Positions 1 to 8,906 of a stretch of DNA of 64,000 nt are shown in pieces. The stretch lies in the NCBI GenBank assembly GCA_003164815.1, contig PLUF01000095.1, positions 1 through 64,000 on the forward strand. Direction: 5' to 3'. The notes under the pieces were generated by a model. That model did not search any database. It was not told the DNA's origin and saw only the letters and a program-made list of their open reading frames with translations. The stretch comes from Candidatus Gagatemarchaeum stordalenia (GTDB lineage Archaea; Thermoproteota; Nitrososphaeria; Nitrososphaerales; Gagatemarchaeaceae). The translations under genes were made by a program, and so were the position numbers. Positions within the stretch are counted from its first letter, which is position 1, and each line of letters begins with the position of its first letter.

Positions 1-1006
1 GGCCGCCCTGCCGCTGGCCGCGCTCTCCGTCGTGCTCCTGTTCCTTCTCCCGCCGCTGGACATCGCCTTGGGCGCCGCTGTGATGCTGCTCTACGTCAAC
101 TACCCCCGCCTGATTAGGGCCCGGGAGAAGTCGCCTCTCGACGTCATCTTCCACGGTCTGAGGTATGCCCTGCTCTTCTGGCTGGGGTACGGGGGACTCG
201 CCGCCCTCGCGAGCGCGACGGCTGTCGCGGTCGTGTTCCTCTTCGGCATCTCCGGGGAGCTCCTGGTGGGTCTGAGGAACCAGGGGACCTGGAGGACGAC
301 CGCCTCGGTCCTGGGGACGGCCAGTACCGTCAGGGTCGTAAACGTGCTCACATTCGTGCTGATGGTCCTCGCATCCCTCGTCTTCTCACAGGAGGTCAAC
401 TTCCCCCTCGTCGTCGGCGCGTTGGCCGTACCCATTCCTCTCATCGTCGGAGTCCTGCTGGCGCTCTTCATCATGCACCCTGTCTCGCTCGGGAGGAGCC
501 TCATCGCTCCGCTTTCAGTCCGGAGGCGGGAGCTCGTGGCCATCGCGCTCGTCGCCCTCGTTCTCGTCTCCACCCCGGCCCTGACGAGGGTCAACCTCGA
601 GCAGCCGGCGCCCGGACCCAGCTACACGGTGACCGTGGGCATGCAGACGTTCGTCACGGGCCCGAACCCGTGGGATGGGCAGTGGATCATCTTCAACTAC
701 CAGAATCCCCAGAACTTCTACTACGTGCTCCTGCACACCGACGGGACCCTCGAGCTCGCCCGGGACACCAACGGCACGCGTGACGCCAACCTCGACGACG
801 TCCAGACAGGCCTCTCCCCCTTCGTCTGGCATAGCTACCAGATAGCGGTCGTCGGAGGGGAGGCGACCATCTCGATCGACGGTAGAGTGTACGAGAGAGC
901 GCAGGTTGGAGCGACCGGCGGAGAGGTTCTTGTATCGCAGTCGTTCCCTCACGCCAACCTGTGGGTCGTGAGGGTCACCGAGCTTCAGGTCAGCGCGGCT
1001 GGCTAG
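1..1006 (+). CDS. UbiA-like membrane protein with C-terminal LamG-like domain (5' end off window)
   Basis: The frame is open to the window edge, so the N-terminus is missing; GTG at 32 is only the first visible start codon. The first ~190 visible residues form about five or six hydrophobic helices. Spacing and loop patterns (a GELLVGLRNQGTWRTTASVLG-like loop after a helix) recall the C-terminal half of UbiA-superfamily prenyltransferases. The acidic second motif expected in active UbiA enzymes is not visible. After the last helix come ~120 residues rich in beta strand (WDGQWIIFNYQNP, FYYVLLHTDG, GEATISIDGRVYERA), typical of a concanavalin/LamG-like jelly roll, probably outside the cell. The gene converges on thiI and overlaps its 3' end by 17 bp. 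The family assignment is moderate; a plain polytopic protein with a sugar-binding domain is the alternative. Confidence 0.5.
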   Translation, partial: AALPLAALSVVLLFLLPPLDIALGAAVMLLYVNYPRLIRAREKSPLDVIFHGLRYALLFWLGYGGLAALASATAVAVVFLFGISGELLVGLRNQGTWRTTASVLGTASTVRVVNVLTFVLMVLASLVFSQEVNFPLVVGALAVPIPLIVGVLLALFIMHPVSLGRSLIAPLSVRRRELVAIALVALVLVSTPALTRVNLEQPAPGPSYTVTVGMQTFVTGPNPWDGQWIIFNYQNPQNFYYVLLHTDGTLELARDTNGTRDANLDDVQTGLSPFVWHSYQIAVVGGEATISIDGRVYERAQVGATGGEVLVSQSFPHANLWVVRVTELQVSAAG

Positions 1007-2240
1007 CGGGCTGCTCGAGTCCGAGGTCGCCCGCGTGGCGGTTCCTGGACCCCAGGACGTCGCTGAGAGGGCGCATCTCGACCGCGTCGTCCTTGAACGT
1101 GGCCATCGACCCCATCGATATGCACTTTGTCGCCAGCTCGTCGAACCCCAGGCGTCGGGCCGACTCGTTGACGTCCTCGATCTTCATCCTGGTCCGGGGG
1201 TGCCTCGAGACTATGGAGCAGCAGTCCTTGTAGTCCAGTATGGAGGTCTCGTAGGTCCCGACCTGCCGGGCCAGCTGGATTATCTCGTCCTTGTCGTAGC
1301 CGAGCAGCGGTCGGAGTGTCGGCAGTGAGCCTCCGCTGTCGATGCAGGCCATGTTCTGGAGCGTCTGAGAGGCCACCTGGGCGAGGTTGTCTCCGGTCGA
1401 GATCGCTGGGAACTCGAGGGCCGAGGCCAGACGCTCGGCAACCATTCGCATGAACCTCCTGAAGACTATCGGCTCGAACTCGGGCGGGAGGTCTGTGGTC
1501 GCGAGCTGATAGGGGCTGAAGGGTATCAGGATGAGGCGGGACTCCTCGCCGCCCTGGGAGAGCATTCGGACGAGCTCGCCAATCTTGCTTCCGAGGATCG
1601 GTTCGGGTCCTGGCGCCACGTAGAAGTGCACGTAGACCGGCTTGCAGCCGCGCTTCATCATCAGCCAGGCCGCGACGGGGGAGTCGATCCCCCCCGAAAG
1701 GAGGTGGAGCACTCGGCCGCTTACGCCGACCGGGAGGCCGCCGGGGCCCTTGAGGTGCTCCCTGTAGACCAGGGCTTCCTCCGATATCAGGTCGACCGAG
1801 AGTGTGACGTCGGGCGCGGAGAGGTTCACTCCCAGGCCAAGCCTCTCGATGATGTCCTCGCCGAGCTTCCGCGCCAGCTCCTGGGAGGTCATCTCGAAGG
1901 ACTTGTTCGGCCTCCTAACGCTGACCCGGAAGCTCATCTCCTTCGGGACTCCGGCGAGCACCCGGATCGCGGTCTCCCGTATCTCGGCGTATGAGAGGGG
2001 GACTGCCTCGACCTGAGCAAACCAGACGATTCCGAAGACCTTCGCCAGGCTGAGCTTGGCCGCCGGGACCTTCTCATCCGGGAGGAGGACGAAGAACCGG
2101 TTGTCCACCATCTTTACCCTCACCTCCCCGAGGGGGCCGAGGGCCGAGAGGATGTTCCTGCGGAGGCTGGCCTCGAAGACGCGCCTGTTTCCGCCCTTGG
2201 TCCCAATCTCGCCGTAATGGACCACGATTCTGGAGAGCAA
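990..2240 (-). CDS. thiI: ThiI, tRNA 4-thiouridine synthase
   Basis: ThiI adenylates U8 of tRNA and transfers sulfur to make 4-thiouridine. Visible parts in order are an N-terminal ferredoxin-like region (VVHYGEIGTKGGNRRVFE), a THUMP domain, and a PP-loop ATPase with SGGIDSPVAAW. A Cys in YKDCCSIVSRHP sits where bacterial ThiI has its catalytic Cys344. There is no C-terminal rhodanese domain, as is usual in archaea. I placed the start at TTG 2240, 29 bases from the TATA box at 2266-2273; GTG 2225 is the alternative. The frame stays open to 2549, but that part lies inside the divergent neighbour and does not look like ThiI. The protein is about 416 residues. Confidence 0.9.
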   Translation of the reverse strand: MLSRIVVHYGEIGTKGGNRRVFEASLRRNILSALGPLGEVRVKMVDNRFFVLLPDEKVPAAKLSLAKVFGIVWFAQVEAVPLSYAEIRETAIRVLAGVPKEMSFRVSVRRPNKSFEMTSQELARKLGEDIIERLGLGVNLSAPDVTLSVDLISEEALVYREHLKGPGGLPVGVSGRVLHLLSGGIDSPVAAWLMMKRGCKPVYVHFYVAPGPEPILGSKIGELVRMLSQGGEESRLILIPFSPYQLATTDLPPEFEPIVFRRFMRMVAERLASALEFPAISTGDNLAQVASQTLQNMACIDSGGSLPTLRPLLGYDKDEIIQLARQVGTYETSILDYKDCCSIVSRHPRTRMKIEDVNESARRLGFDELATKCISMGSMATFKDDAVEMRPLSDVLGSRNRHAGDLGLEQPASQPR

Positions 2241-2265
2241 AACCGGGCGCGCGAGCGGGTGCAGG

Positions 2266-2273
2266 TATAAAAG
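2266..2273. promoter_or_regulatory. TATA box shared by divergent thiI and AIR-synthase-like genes
   Basis: TATAAAAG lies in a 64-bp gap between two divergent genes. Read rightwards it is ~35 bases before TTG 2305. Read leftwards (CTTTTATA) it is ~29 bases before TTG 2240. No second AT-rich box is visible, so one near-symmetric element may serve both directions. Confidence 0.6.
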
Positions 2274-2304
2274 CTCAAGAAGCTCAATCCTCCAGCGAAG
2301 GCCC

Positions 2305-3363
2305 TTGTTGAAGGAAGGTCTTGGGAAGGTCGACCGCGATTTCCTCGGGCGCGTCCTCCTGAAGCACACGGGGGCCGACAGCAGGTCGGTAATCGTCGGG
2401 CCCGGCATGGGGCTCGACAACGCCATCGTCTCGATTGGTCCCGGCAGGGTCATGGTCGTCACCGCCGACCCTCTCTCGATCATCCCCTCGATAGGGATGG
2501 TCGACTCCGCGTGGCTCACGGTCCACGAGCTGGCGTCCGACCTCACCACGAGCGCTGTGGCGCCGCAGTTCGCCGTCCTGGACTACAACCTGCCCCCATC
2601 CCTGAGTCCAGACGACTTCGAGAGGTACGCCATCGCGGTCAGCGACGAGTGCAAGAGGCTTGGCATATCAATAATCGGCGGACACACCGGGAGATATCCG
2701 GGGTCTGGGTTCTCCATCGTGGGTGGCGGGATGATGATGGCGATCTCCGGTGAGGACGCCTACGTGACGCCCAGGATGATCCGGGAGGGGGACGTACTCA
2801 TCATGACGAAGGGGGCAGCCATAGAGGCCACTGCCGTCCTGGCGCTGGCCTTCCCCGAGAGGACGGAGGAGAAGGTCGGTGGCAAGATCTCGAGGAGGGC
2901 GGCCTCCTACCTGCGAAGATGCTCTACCGTCGAGGACGCCCTTGCCGCGAGCTCCGTAGGGGTGAGGTCGGAAGGCGTCACGGCGATGCACGACGCCACC
3001 GAGGGAGGGGTGATGGGAGGCCTCTACGAGCTGGCTCGCACGAGCGGTCGGACGCTCCACGTGGAGAGGGAGAGTGTCTACGTCTCGGAAGAGACCCGGG
3101 CTGTCTGCGCCGCCTTCGGACTCGACCCGCTCGTGACGGTGAGCGAGGGGACTCTCCTCATAGCCTGCCGGCCGAACCGCTCAGAGGGCGTGCTCAAGCG
3201 CCTTGCCGACAAGAGGATCGACGGGTTCAGGATCGGGACGGTCGGCGCGCGGGGACCTAGGCTCAGCGTGGCTGAGAAGGGGTCGCGCCGGACGTACATA
3301 CCGCCGAAGTTCGACCCTTACTGGGCGGTCTACGCCAGAGGAGTGAAAAGGGGCTGGAAATGA
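2305..3363 (+). CDS. AIR synthase-related (PurM/HypE/ThiL superfamily) protein
   Basis: The protein has 352 residues and the PurM-superfamily two-domain layout. The N-terminal ATP-binding half has GPGMGLDNAIVSIG and the metal-binding stretch ADPLSIIPSIGMVDSAW. A conserved IIGGHTGRYPGSGFSIVGGG motif follows, then a C-terminal domain with HDATEGGVMGGLYEL. This resembles the archaeal 'AIR synthase-related protein' family, close to HypE and ThiL; the exact substrate is not known to me. Starts are TTG 2305 or TTG 2308. It is divergent from thiI, and both may relate to sulfur or thiamine chemistry, but that is inference from position alone. No other hydrogenase maturation gene is nearby, so HypE itself is unlikely. 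Confidence 0.75.
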   Translation: MLKEGLGKVDRDFLGRVLLKHTGADSRSVIVGPGMGLDNAIVSIGPGRVMVVTADPLSIIPSIGMVDSAWLTVHELASDLTTSAVAPQFAVLDYNLPPSLSPDDFERYAIAVSDECKRLGISIIGGHTGRYPGSGFSIVGGGMMMAISGEDAYVTPRMIREGDVLIMTKGAAIEATAVLALAFPERTEEKVGGKISRRAASYLRRCSTVEDALAASSVGVRSEGVTAMHDATEGGVMGGLYELARTSGRTLHVERESVYVSEETRAVCAAFGLDPLVTVSEGTLLIACRPNRSEGVLKRLADKRIDGFRIGTVGARGPRLSVAEKGSRRTYIPPKFDPYWAVYARGVKRGWK

Positions 3364-3406
3364 GGCCGAAAAATTGTTTTTCAGTTAGATAGAACCAGGC
3401 TGGGCC

Positions 3407-5911
3407 ATGAAGGTCAGGAAATCATTCCACGTCCCGGGGTCCAGGAGGCACTACCTCCCGGACCGCGAGTACCAGACAGACCACATCAAGGTCGAGATCA
3501 GGGTCGACCCCGAGAAGAAGACCATCGAGGGCAGCTGCTACCTGAAGATAACGCCGCTGAGGCAGGACCTTTCGGCCGTCCACCTGGACGCCGCCGAGAT
3601 GAGCGTCTCCAGGGTCCAGCTCGACGGAACGCGGGTGAGGTTCGACCACAACGGGGAGAGGCTGACGGTGAGGTCGGGAGCGCCGCTGAGCCCGGGGCCC
3701 CACCTAGTGGTCGTGGACTACTCGGCGTCACCGACGCACGGAGCGTACTTCGTCCACCCGGATGAGAAGCACCCCGACAAGCCCGTGCAGGTGTGGACGC
3801 AGTGCGAGTCAGAGGCTGCGCGGTACTGGTATCCGTGCTACGACCACCCGAACGACAAGTCTGCCTCGGAGACGGTGATCACCGTCCCCGATGGATTCGA
3901 GGTAGTATCGAACGGAAGGCTCCTCTCGCAATCGGCGTCCGGGGGATGGACTACCTTCCACTGGCACGAGAGCGCTCCGCACTCGGCCTACCTCAACTCA
4001 TTCGTCGTGGGGAAGTTCGTCAAGGTCGAGGACAAGGCCGGGAGGGTCCCGCTCCAGTACTACGTGCCCGAGAAGAAGGAGAAGGACACCTGGAGGTACT
4101 TCGGGCAGACCCCCGACATGATGCGGACGTTCGTCGAGATCACGGGCGTCGAGTATCCCTACGAGAAGTACGCGCAGGTCGCGGTCCACGACTTCATCTA
4201 CGGGGGGATGGAGAACATCAGCGCGACCACGCTGGTCGACACCAGGTTCCCGGACGAGAGGTCCGAGGAGGACTACTCTTCGAGGTACTCGCGGCCGGAC
4301 AAGAACCACATCGAGCTGGTCGCCCACGAGCTCGCGCACATGTGGTTCGGAGACCTCGTGACGATGAGGCACTGGCCCCATTCCTGGCTGAACGAGGGGT
4401 TCGCGACGTACATGGAGGCGCTCTACCACGAGAAGCGGTACGGTCTGGACGAGTTCAGGCAGAACATGTACCTCAAGGCCCACTCATACTTCGAGGAGGA
4501 CGAGGGTCGCTACCGGAGGGCCATCGTCGAGGACGACTACGTCTATGCGGACGACCTTTTCGACGCCTGCACCTACGAGAAGGGCGCATGGATGATCCAC
4601 CAGCTGCGAGGATTGCTCGGCGACGAGTGCTTCTTCAGGGGGACGACGGAGTACCTGAAGCGGTTCGCCTACAAGAACGCCGAGACCGACGACTACAGGC
4701 GGGTCCTGGAGGAGGCGAGCGGGGTCTCCCTCGGGCTGTTCTTCGAACAGTCCTTCCTCAGGGGCGGACACCCTGAGTTCGAGGTCGAGTACGCATGGGA
4801 CCAGGGAAAGAGGATGGCCCAGGTCTCGGTGAAGCAGATCCATCAGACGGACGGCCTGACACCAATATTCGAGCTCCCGGTGGACCTGGTCTTCTACACG
4901 CGGCTGGGAAGGCAGGTGAAGAAGGTCCGCGTGAGAGGCCAGAGCGAGAGCTACCAGTTCGAGCTGGACTCCGAACCGACGATCGTGGAGTTCGACCCGG
5001 AAGGCTGGCTCCTCAAGAAGCTCAAGTTCAAAAAGAGCTACACCATGCTGGCAAATCAGCTTCGGTCGAGCGTCGACGTCCTCAGCAGGAAGAGCGCCGC
5101 CGAAGACCTGGCCTCGTTCAAGGGCCCGGCGACCATCGAGCTGCTCAAAGAGGCCGCGTCGAGGGAACAGTACTGGTCGGCCAGGGCCCAGGCGATAACG
5201 TCCATCGGCAAGATAGGAGGAGCAGATGCTCTCGAGGCACTCCTGGTCTTCTCCAGGGCCAAGCCGAGGAGGGTCAGGCGCGCAGCCATAGCCGCTCTAG
5301 CGGATTACAAGGGCGAGCAGAGAGCCGTCGAGGCGTTGAAGGGGGCGCTCCTTGGAGACGAGAGCCCTTTCAACCAGTGCGAGGCTGCTCTCTCGATCGG
5401 GAAGATCGGGGCGAAGGACGCCGTCCAGGTGCTCACGGAGGCGATGAAGCTCGAGTCGCCGGAGAATGGCCTCTCCGAGGCTTCGCTGGAGGCCCTGGGC
5501 TACACCAAGGGGAAGGAAGCCAGGGAGATAATCAGGGCGCACGTGCCCGACGGCAACCCCCTCCGCGTGAGGATAGGGGCGCTGAAGGGCTACGACAGGC
5601 TCGGCTCGCTCGAGCCCGAAGACTTCGAGATTCTGAAGGAGATGGCAGTCAAGGACGCAGACTTCGCGGTCAGGGACCAGCTCCTCGAGCTCGTGGCCAG
5701 TCTGGGCGACAAGAGGTTCGCCGACACGCTGCGGAAGGTCGCCGAGCAGGACAGCGACAACCGCAACAGGAGAAGGGCCATAGAGATCCTCGAAGACTTC
5801 GCCGTCCAGGACCCCTCGGCTGCCGTATCGGGTCTCAAGGACGAGGTAGAGGGCCTCAAGAGGGAGGGAAAGGAGCTGAGGGACGCGCTCTCCAGAATCG
5901 AGAGGGGCTGA
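3407..5911 (+). CDS. M1 family zinc aminopeptidase with C-terminal HEAT repeats
   Basis: This 834-residue gluzincin removes N-terminal residues from peptides, probably downstream of the proteasome, like tricorn-interacting factors F2/F3. It has a GAMEN-type exopeptidase motif (GGMENISA, near residue 266). The zinc motif HELAH (near 307) is followed by WLNEGFATY, which gives the third ligand Glu, and a later Tyr-containing catalytic region. From about residue 545 the typical ERAP-like C-terminal domain is replaced by alpha-alpha repeats of HEAT/PBS type (KSAAEDLASFKG, RVRRAAIAALADY, EAALSIGKIG). A short charged coiled coil ends the protein. The ATG at 3407 follows an AT-rich stretch at 3370-3395. 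The gene converges on the HAD gene with a 5-bp gap. Confidence 0.9.
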   Translation: MKVRKSFHVPGSRRHYLPDREYQTDHIKVEIRVDPEKKTIEGSCYLKITPLRQDLSAVHLDAAEMSVSRVQLDGTRVRFDHNGERLTVRSGAPLSPGPHLVVVDYSASPTHGAYFVHPDEKHPDKPVQVWTQCESEAARYWYPCYDHPNDKSASETVITVPDGFEVVSNGRLLSQSASGGWTTFHWHESAPHSAYLNSFVVGKFVKVEDKAGRVPLQYYVPEKKEKDTWRYFGQTPDMMRTFVEITGVEYPYEKYAQVAVHDFIYGGMENISATTLVDTRFPDERSEEDYSSRYSRPDKNHIELVAHELAHMWFGDLVTMRHWPHSWLNEGFATYMEALYHEKRYGLDEFRQNMYLKAHSYFEEDEGRYRRAIVEDDYVYADDLFDACTYEKGAWMIHQLRGLLGDECFFRGTTEYLKRFAYKNAETDDYRRVLEEASGVSLGLFFEQSFLRGGHPEFEVEYAWDQGKRMAQVSVKQIHQTDGLTPIFELPVDLVFYTRLGRQVKKVRVRGQSESYQFELDSEPTIVEFDPEGWLLKKLKFKKSYTMLANQLRSSVDVLSRKSAAEDLASFKGPATIELLKEAASREQYWSARAQAITSIGKIGGADALEALLVFSRAKPRRVRRAAIAALADYKGEQRAVEALKGALLGDESPFNQCEAALSIGKIGAKDAVQVLTEAMKLESPENGLSEASLEALGYTKGKEAREIIRAHVPDGNPLRVRIGALKGYDRLGSLEPEDFEILKEMAVKDADFAVRDQLLELVASLGDKRFADTLRKVAEQDSDNRNRRRAIEILEDFAVQDPSAAVSGLKDEVEGLKREGKELRDALSRIERG

Positions 5912-5916
5912 GGGTC

Positions 5917-6573
5917 CTAGACCAGGTCGAGGAGCGCCGAGAGCGACTCTACGATGTAGTCGCTCCCTTCGCTTCGCAGCCTCTCGTGGGTGTACCTTCC
6001 GGTCGTCACCGACGCTATCTTCATCCCGGCGCCCTTGGCCGCCTTCACGTCGATGACGCTGTCGCCGACGTAGATCACCTCCCCCTTGGGCAGCCCCATC
6101 ATCCTCAAGGCCTTGAGGAGGCCGTCGGGGCTGGGCTTCAGTTTGGCCACGTCGTCCCGGGTTAGCGTGAAGTCGAAGCGTCTGTGGAGGTCGTGCCTCT
6201 TCAGGAGCCAGTCCGAGGGCGCCCTCCCGCTGTTCGTCAGGGTTGCCAACTTCACGTTGGCGGACCTGAGACGGTCGAGCACATCGGTCGTCCCCTCTAT
6301 TGGCTCTGCCAGGGCATTCCAGCCCATCTCGAGCTCGTCCAGTGCGGCGAACAGGGCGGTCCGGAAGGGCTCGAACTCTATCCTGACGCTTCCGCTCTCG
6401 ACCTGCTGCCTCGCACGGTCTATGATCTCCTGCGTGTGGAGGTTCGTGCCTTCCATGAAGGAGACGTCGAACCCCGCCCTGGCGAGCTCCCTTGAAGTGG
6501 TCGTCCTGAGCTTCTCCCCATCGACCTTGAGGCTTACCAGAGTGCCATCGACGTCGAATATCAGGCCCTTCAT
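5917..6573 (-). CDS. HAD-superfamily phosphatase (Gph-like)
   Basis: The 218-residue protein has all HAD motifs. Motif I is DVDGTLV with the two catalytic Asp residues at the N-terminus, motif II is LTNSG, and motif III Lys lies in KLKPSPDG. Motif IV is VYVGDSVIDVKAAKGAG. A helical cap lies between motifs I and II. This layout fits phosphoglycolate phosphatase/beta-phosphoglucomutase relatives; the substrate cannot be read from sequence. It is probably the second gene of a short operon with the small membrane protein 13 bp upstream. Confidence 0.85.
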   Translation of the reverse strand: MKGLIFDVDGTLVSLKVDGEKLRTTTSRELARAGFDVSFMEGTNLHTQEIIDRARQQVESGSVRIEFEPFRTALFAALDELEMGWNALAEPIEGTTDVLDRLRSANVKLATLTNSGRAPSDWLLKRHDLHRRFDFTLTRDDVAKLKPSPDGLLKALRMMGLPKGEVIYVGDSVIDVKAAKGAGMKIASVTTGRYTHERLRSEGSDYIVESLSALLDLV

Positions 6574-6586
6574 CCACCGGCACCCT

Positions 6587-6715
6587 CTAGATCTTGTCTT
6601 TGGCGAAGAGGAGCAGTATAGCTATGCCTGCGATGCCGAGCGCCACCGCCAGAATGGCAAGTGCCTGCAGGGTTCCCGAATCGAGGTCCAGCGGGATTGG
6701 AAGCATCGCTAACAT
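6587..6715 (-). CDS. 42-residue single-pass membrane protein
   Basis: A short protein starts at ATG 6715. It has a polar N-terminus (MLAMLPIPLDLDSGT), one hydrophobic helix of about 22 residues, and the charged end FAKDKI. A TATA-like CTTAAGTATTTC at 6735-6746 (read on the minus strand) lies ~26 bases upstream, which supports leaderless transcription of a real small gene. The HAD phosphatase follows 13 bp downstream on the same strand. The frame is open further upstream to 6892, but that part overlaps the divergent promoter and looks non-coding. Function unknown. Confidence 0.5.
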   Translation of the reverse strand: MLAMLPIPLDLDSGTLQALAILAVALGIAGIAILLLFAKDKI

Positions 6716-6734
6716 GGAGCGCGCCCTTGGCCGA

Positions 6735-6780
6735 CTTAAGTATTTCTGATTGGCCACGGTTGCATAACACTCTTTTATCC
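6735..6780. promoter_or_regulatory. Divergent TATA boxes
   Basis: Two AT-rich boxes lie back to back: CTTAAGTATTTC (6735-6746), suited to the leftward small membrane gene at 6715, and TCTTTTATCC (6771-6780), about 27 bases before ATG 6802 of the rightward gene. Confidence 0.55.
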
Positions 6781-6801
6781 GGGGAGTTCCCGGTCGAGGC
6801 A

Positions 6802-7326
6802 ATGGAGAACGCCGACCTCCCGTTAGGGACAGTTCAGGTCGAGAAGGACACCCTCCGCATCTATGGTTTCTCCTTCCAGTATCCCGAGACATCCAAGCTC
6901 GAGTTCAACCCAAAGTTCAAGAGGGAGGACGGCGACGTCGCGGTCAAGTCGCCGGACAAGGCGAACATCTTCGTGTCCTGGGGGAACCTAGACAAGGTGA
7001 TCAAGAAGGCCCCGACGATCCAGGACCATGCCAAGTTCAGCCTCGACCGGGTGAAGAAGAGCGTCCAGGGGAAGATGACGACGCTGGAGTCGAAGGACAT
7101 CAAGGTGGCGGGGCACGACGCGGTCTTCAACCATGTGAAGATAGAGGTCCCGCGCAGGGGCCTCTTCGGGAAGGGGACCCTGCAGGAGGTCAGGTCGGTC
7201 CACCTGCACTGCGACCAGACCCACAGGTTCTACGTGATCTACTCCACCGCGACGCAGGAGAACAAGGAGGCACAGGGCCGGACGATGCAGGAGATAGTCG
7301 ACTCGCTGCAGTGCCATGGGTTCTGA
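6802..7326 (+). CDS. Conserved-looking hypothetical soluble protein (174 aa)
   Basis: I chose ATG 6802 because TCTTTTATCC lies ~27 bases upstream; the open frame extends further up, but only across the promoter. The protein begins MENADLPLGTVQVEKDTLRIYGFSFQ and alternates beta strands and amphipathic helices (VKSPDKANIFVSWG, SLDRVKKSVQGKMTTLESKDI, VRSVHLHCDQTHRFYVIYST). It has no signal peptide or membrane helix. The fold pattern, an antiparallel sheet with a helix and a late 'RFYVIYSTAT' strand, recalls PsbP/DcrB-like domains, but I cannot assign it. The codon use is like its neighbours. It is monocistronic. Confidence 0.65.
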   Translation: MENADLPLGTVQVEKDTLRIYGFSFQYPETSKLEFNPKFKREDGDVAVKSPDKANIFVSWGNLDKVIKKAPTIQDHAKFSLDRVKKSVQGKMTTLESKDIKVAGHDAVFNHVKIEVPRRGLFGKGTLQEVRSVHLHCDQTHRFYVIYSTATQENKEAQGRTMQEIVDSLQCHGF

Positions 7327-7465
7327 TCCTGGGGCCAGCCCATCGGGCCGCGTTAGACCCGCCTTCACGCAGGGTCAATCCCACCACAAAACTTCGCACC
7401 CCCGGAGCTGAGAACCGGTCCAAGACAAACATAGAAATAACATCTACTCTCGAAAGAGCGTCCGA

Positions 7466-8902
7466 ATGATCAAGGAGAACGTCAAGGAACTGGCGCAGCT
7501 CTCCATGAGCGAGGCGGGGCGGCTCGGCGCAGACTACGCCGAGGCGAGAGTGCAGAGCAGCATAGGTTCCGGTTTCATGCTGAAGAACGGAGAGCCGCAG
7601 CCTTCGATGATGGGCGACAGCTTCGGGATCGGGATAAGGGTTCTCTGCGACGGGGCGCTCGCGTTCAGCTCGACGAACATCATGGAGAGGGCGGTCGTGA
7701 GGTCGCTGACGTCAAAGACCGTGAAGATGGCGAAGGCATCGCAGCGCCTGGTCAAGAAGAGGGTCGAGCTCGACGATTCGAGGCCGGTGCGCGGGAGCTT
7801 CGGAGCGGCCGAGAAGGAGAGGATAGAGGGTGCGGATGCATCCTGGCTCAAGTCGATCCTCCTAGAGATAGACAGGAGGGTCCAGGCCGGCAAGGGAGCG
7901 AAGATACCGAACAGGATCCTCGTGGCGGCATCGGGGGTCGACGAGAAGTACTACATCAACAGCGACGGGGCGGAGACGGAGAGCCGGGTCCCGAGGGTGA
8001 ACTTCTTCGGCATCCTGACCGCTATCTCGGGAGGCGAGGTCGCGCAGAGGCTGATCCAGCACGGGGAGACGGGCGGGCTCGAGGTCGTGAAGAGGCTGGA
8101 CCTGGTCTCCAAGGTCGAGGAGGAGGCAAGGATACTCCGTTCGGTGATCGAGAAGGCGACCAAGCTCGAGACGGGGAAGATGGACGTCATACTCAGCCCG
8201 GAGCTCTCGGGGATCGCCGCCCATGAGTCCGTGGGACACCCGCAGGAGGCCGACAGGATTCTCGGGAGGGAGGGCGCGCAGGCGGGGGAGTCGTACCTGA
8301 AGAAGGACAGCCTGGGCTACAAGGTCGGGAGCAGCGAGGCGAACGTCAGCGACGACCCGAACCTCGTGCACTCCAACGGCTACTGCCCGGTCGACGACGA
8401 GGGAGTGAGGGCGGTGAAGAGGCGGCTCATAGTGGATGGCGAGATCACCGAGTTCCTCCAGAACAGGAGCACCGCGGCCGAGCTCGGGGTCAAGAACAAC
8501 GGGTCGGCCAGGTCGGTCGACTTCAACAGGGAGCCGATCATCAGGATGTCGAACACGTTCGTCGAGCCCGGAGACCACACGGTCGAGGAGCTCATCAAAG
8601 AGGTGAGGCACGGGATCTACTTCAAGTCATTCACCGAATGGAACATCGACGACAAGAGGCTCAACCAGCGGTACGTCGGCCTCGAGGCGTACAGGATCGA
8701 GAACGGGCAGCTGGGGACCCTGGTGAAGGCACCCGTCCTCGAGATCACCACCCCGGCGCTCTGGGGAAGCGTCAGGGCCAGGGGGAAGACCGTGGCGTTC
8801 GAATCGGCGACGTGCGGGAAGGGGGACCCGATGCAGGGCATCCCGGTCTGGACGGGCGGACCCGACACGCTTCTCGGCGGCGTGAGGATAGGGTCGAGGT
8901 GA
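7466..8902 (+). CDS. tldD: TldD, metalloprotease of the TldD/PmbA family
   Basis: The 478-residue catalytic subunit of the TldD/TldE heterodimeric peptidase degrades unfolded or small peptides and can mature modified peptides. The HExxxH zinc motif is present as HESVGHPQEADR. The usual family features follow (VSDDP, a DDEG loop, and a C-terminal CGKGDPMQGIPVWTGGP block). Start ATG 7466 lies ~28 bases after AGAAATAACATC (7433-7444). tldE follows after 4 bp. No RiPP precursor gene or biosynthesis genes are visible next to the pair. Confidence 0.92.
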   Translation: MIKENVKELAQLSMSEAGRLGADYAEARVQSSIGSGFMLKNGEPQPSMMGDSFGIGIRVLCDGALAFSSTNIMERAVVRSLTSKTVKMAKASQRLVKKRVELDDSRPVRGSFGAAEKERIEGADASWLKSILLEIDRRVQAGKGAKIPNRILVAASGVDEKYYINSDGAETESRVPRVNFFGILTAISGGEVAQRLIQHGETGGLEVVKRLDLVSKVEEEARILRSVIEKATKLETGKMDVILSPELSGIAAHESVGHPQEADRILGREGAQAGESYLKKDSLGYKVGSSEANVSDDPNLVHSNGYCPVDDEGVRAVKRRLIVDGEITEFLQNRSTAAELGVKNNGSARSVDFNREPIIRMSNTFVEPGDHTVEELIKEVRHGIYFKSFTEWNIDDKRLNQRYVGLEAYRIENGQLGTLVKAPVLEITTPALWGSVRARGKTVAFESATCGKGDPMQGIPVWTGGPDTLLGGVRIGSR

Positions 8903-8906
8903 GAGG

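Noticed and set aside
5297-6583. A long minus-strand frame across the M1 peptidase and HAD genes
   Set aside because: It is out of frame with the true HAD gene and has low-complexity Arg/Gly composition.
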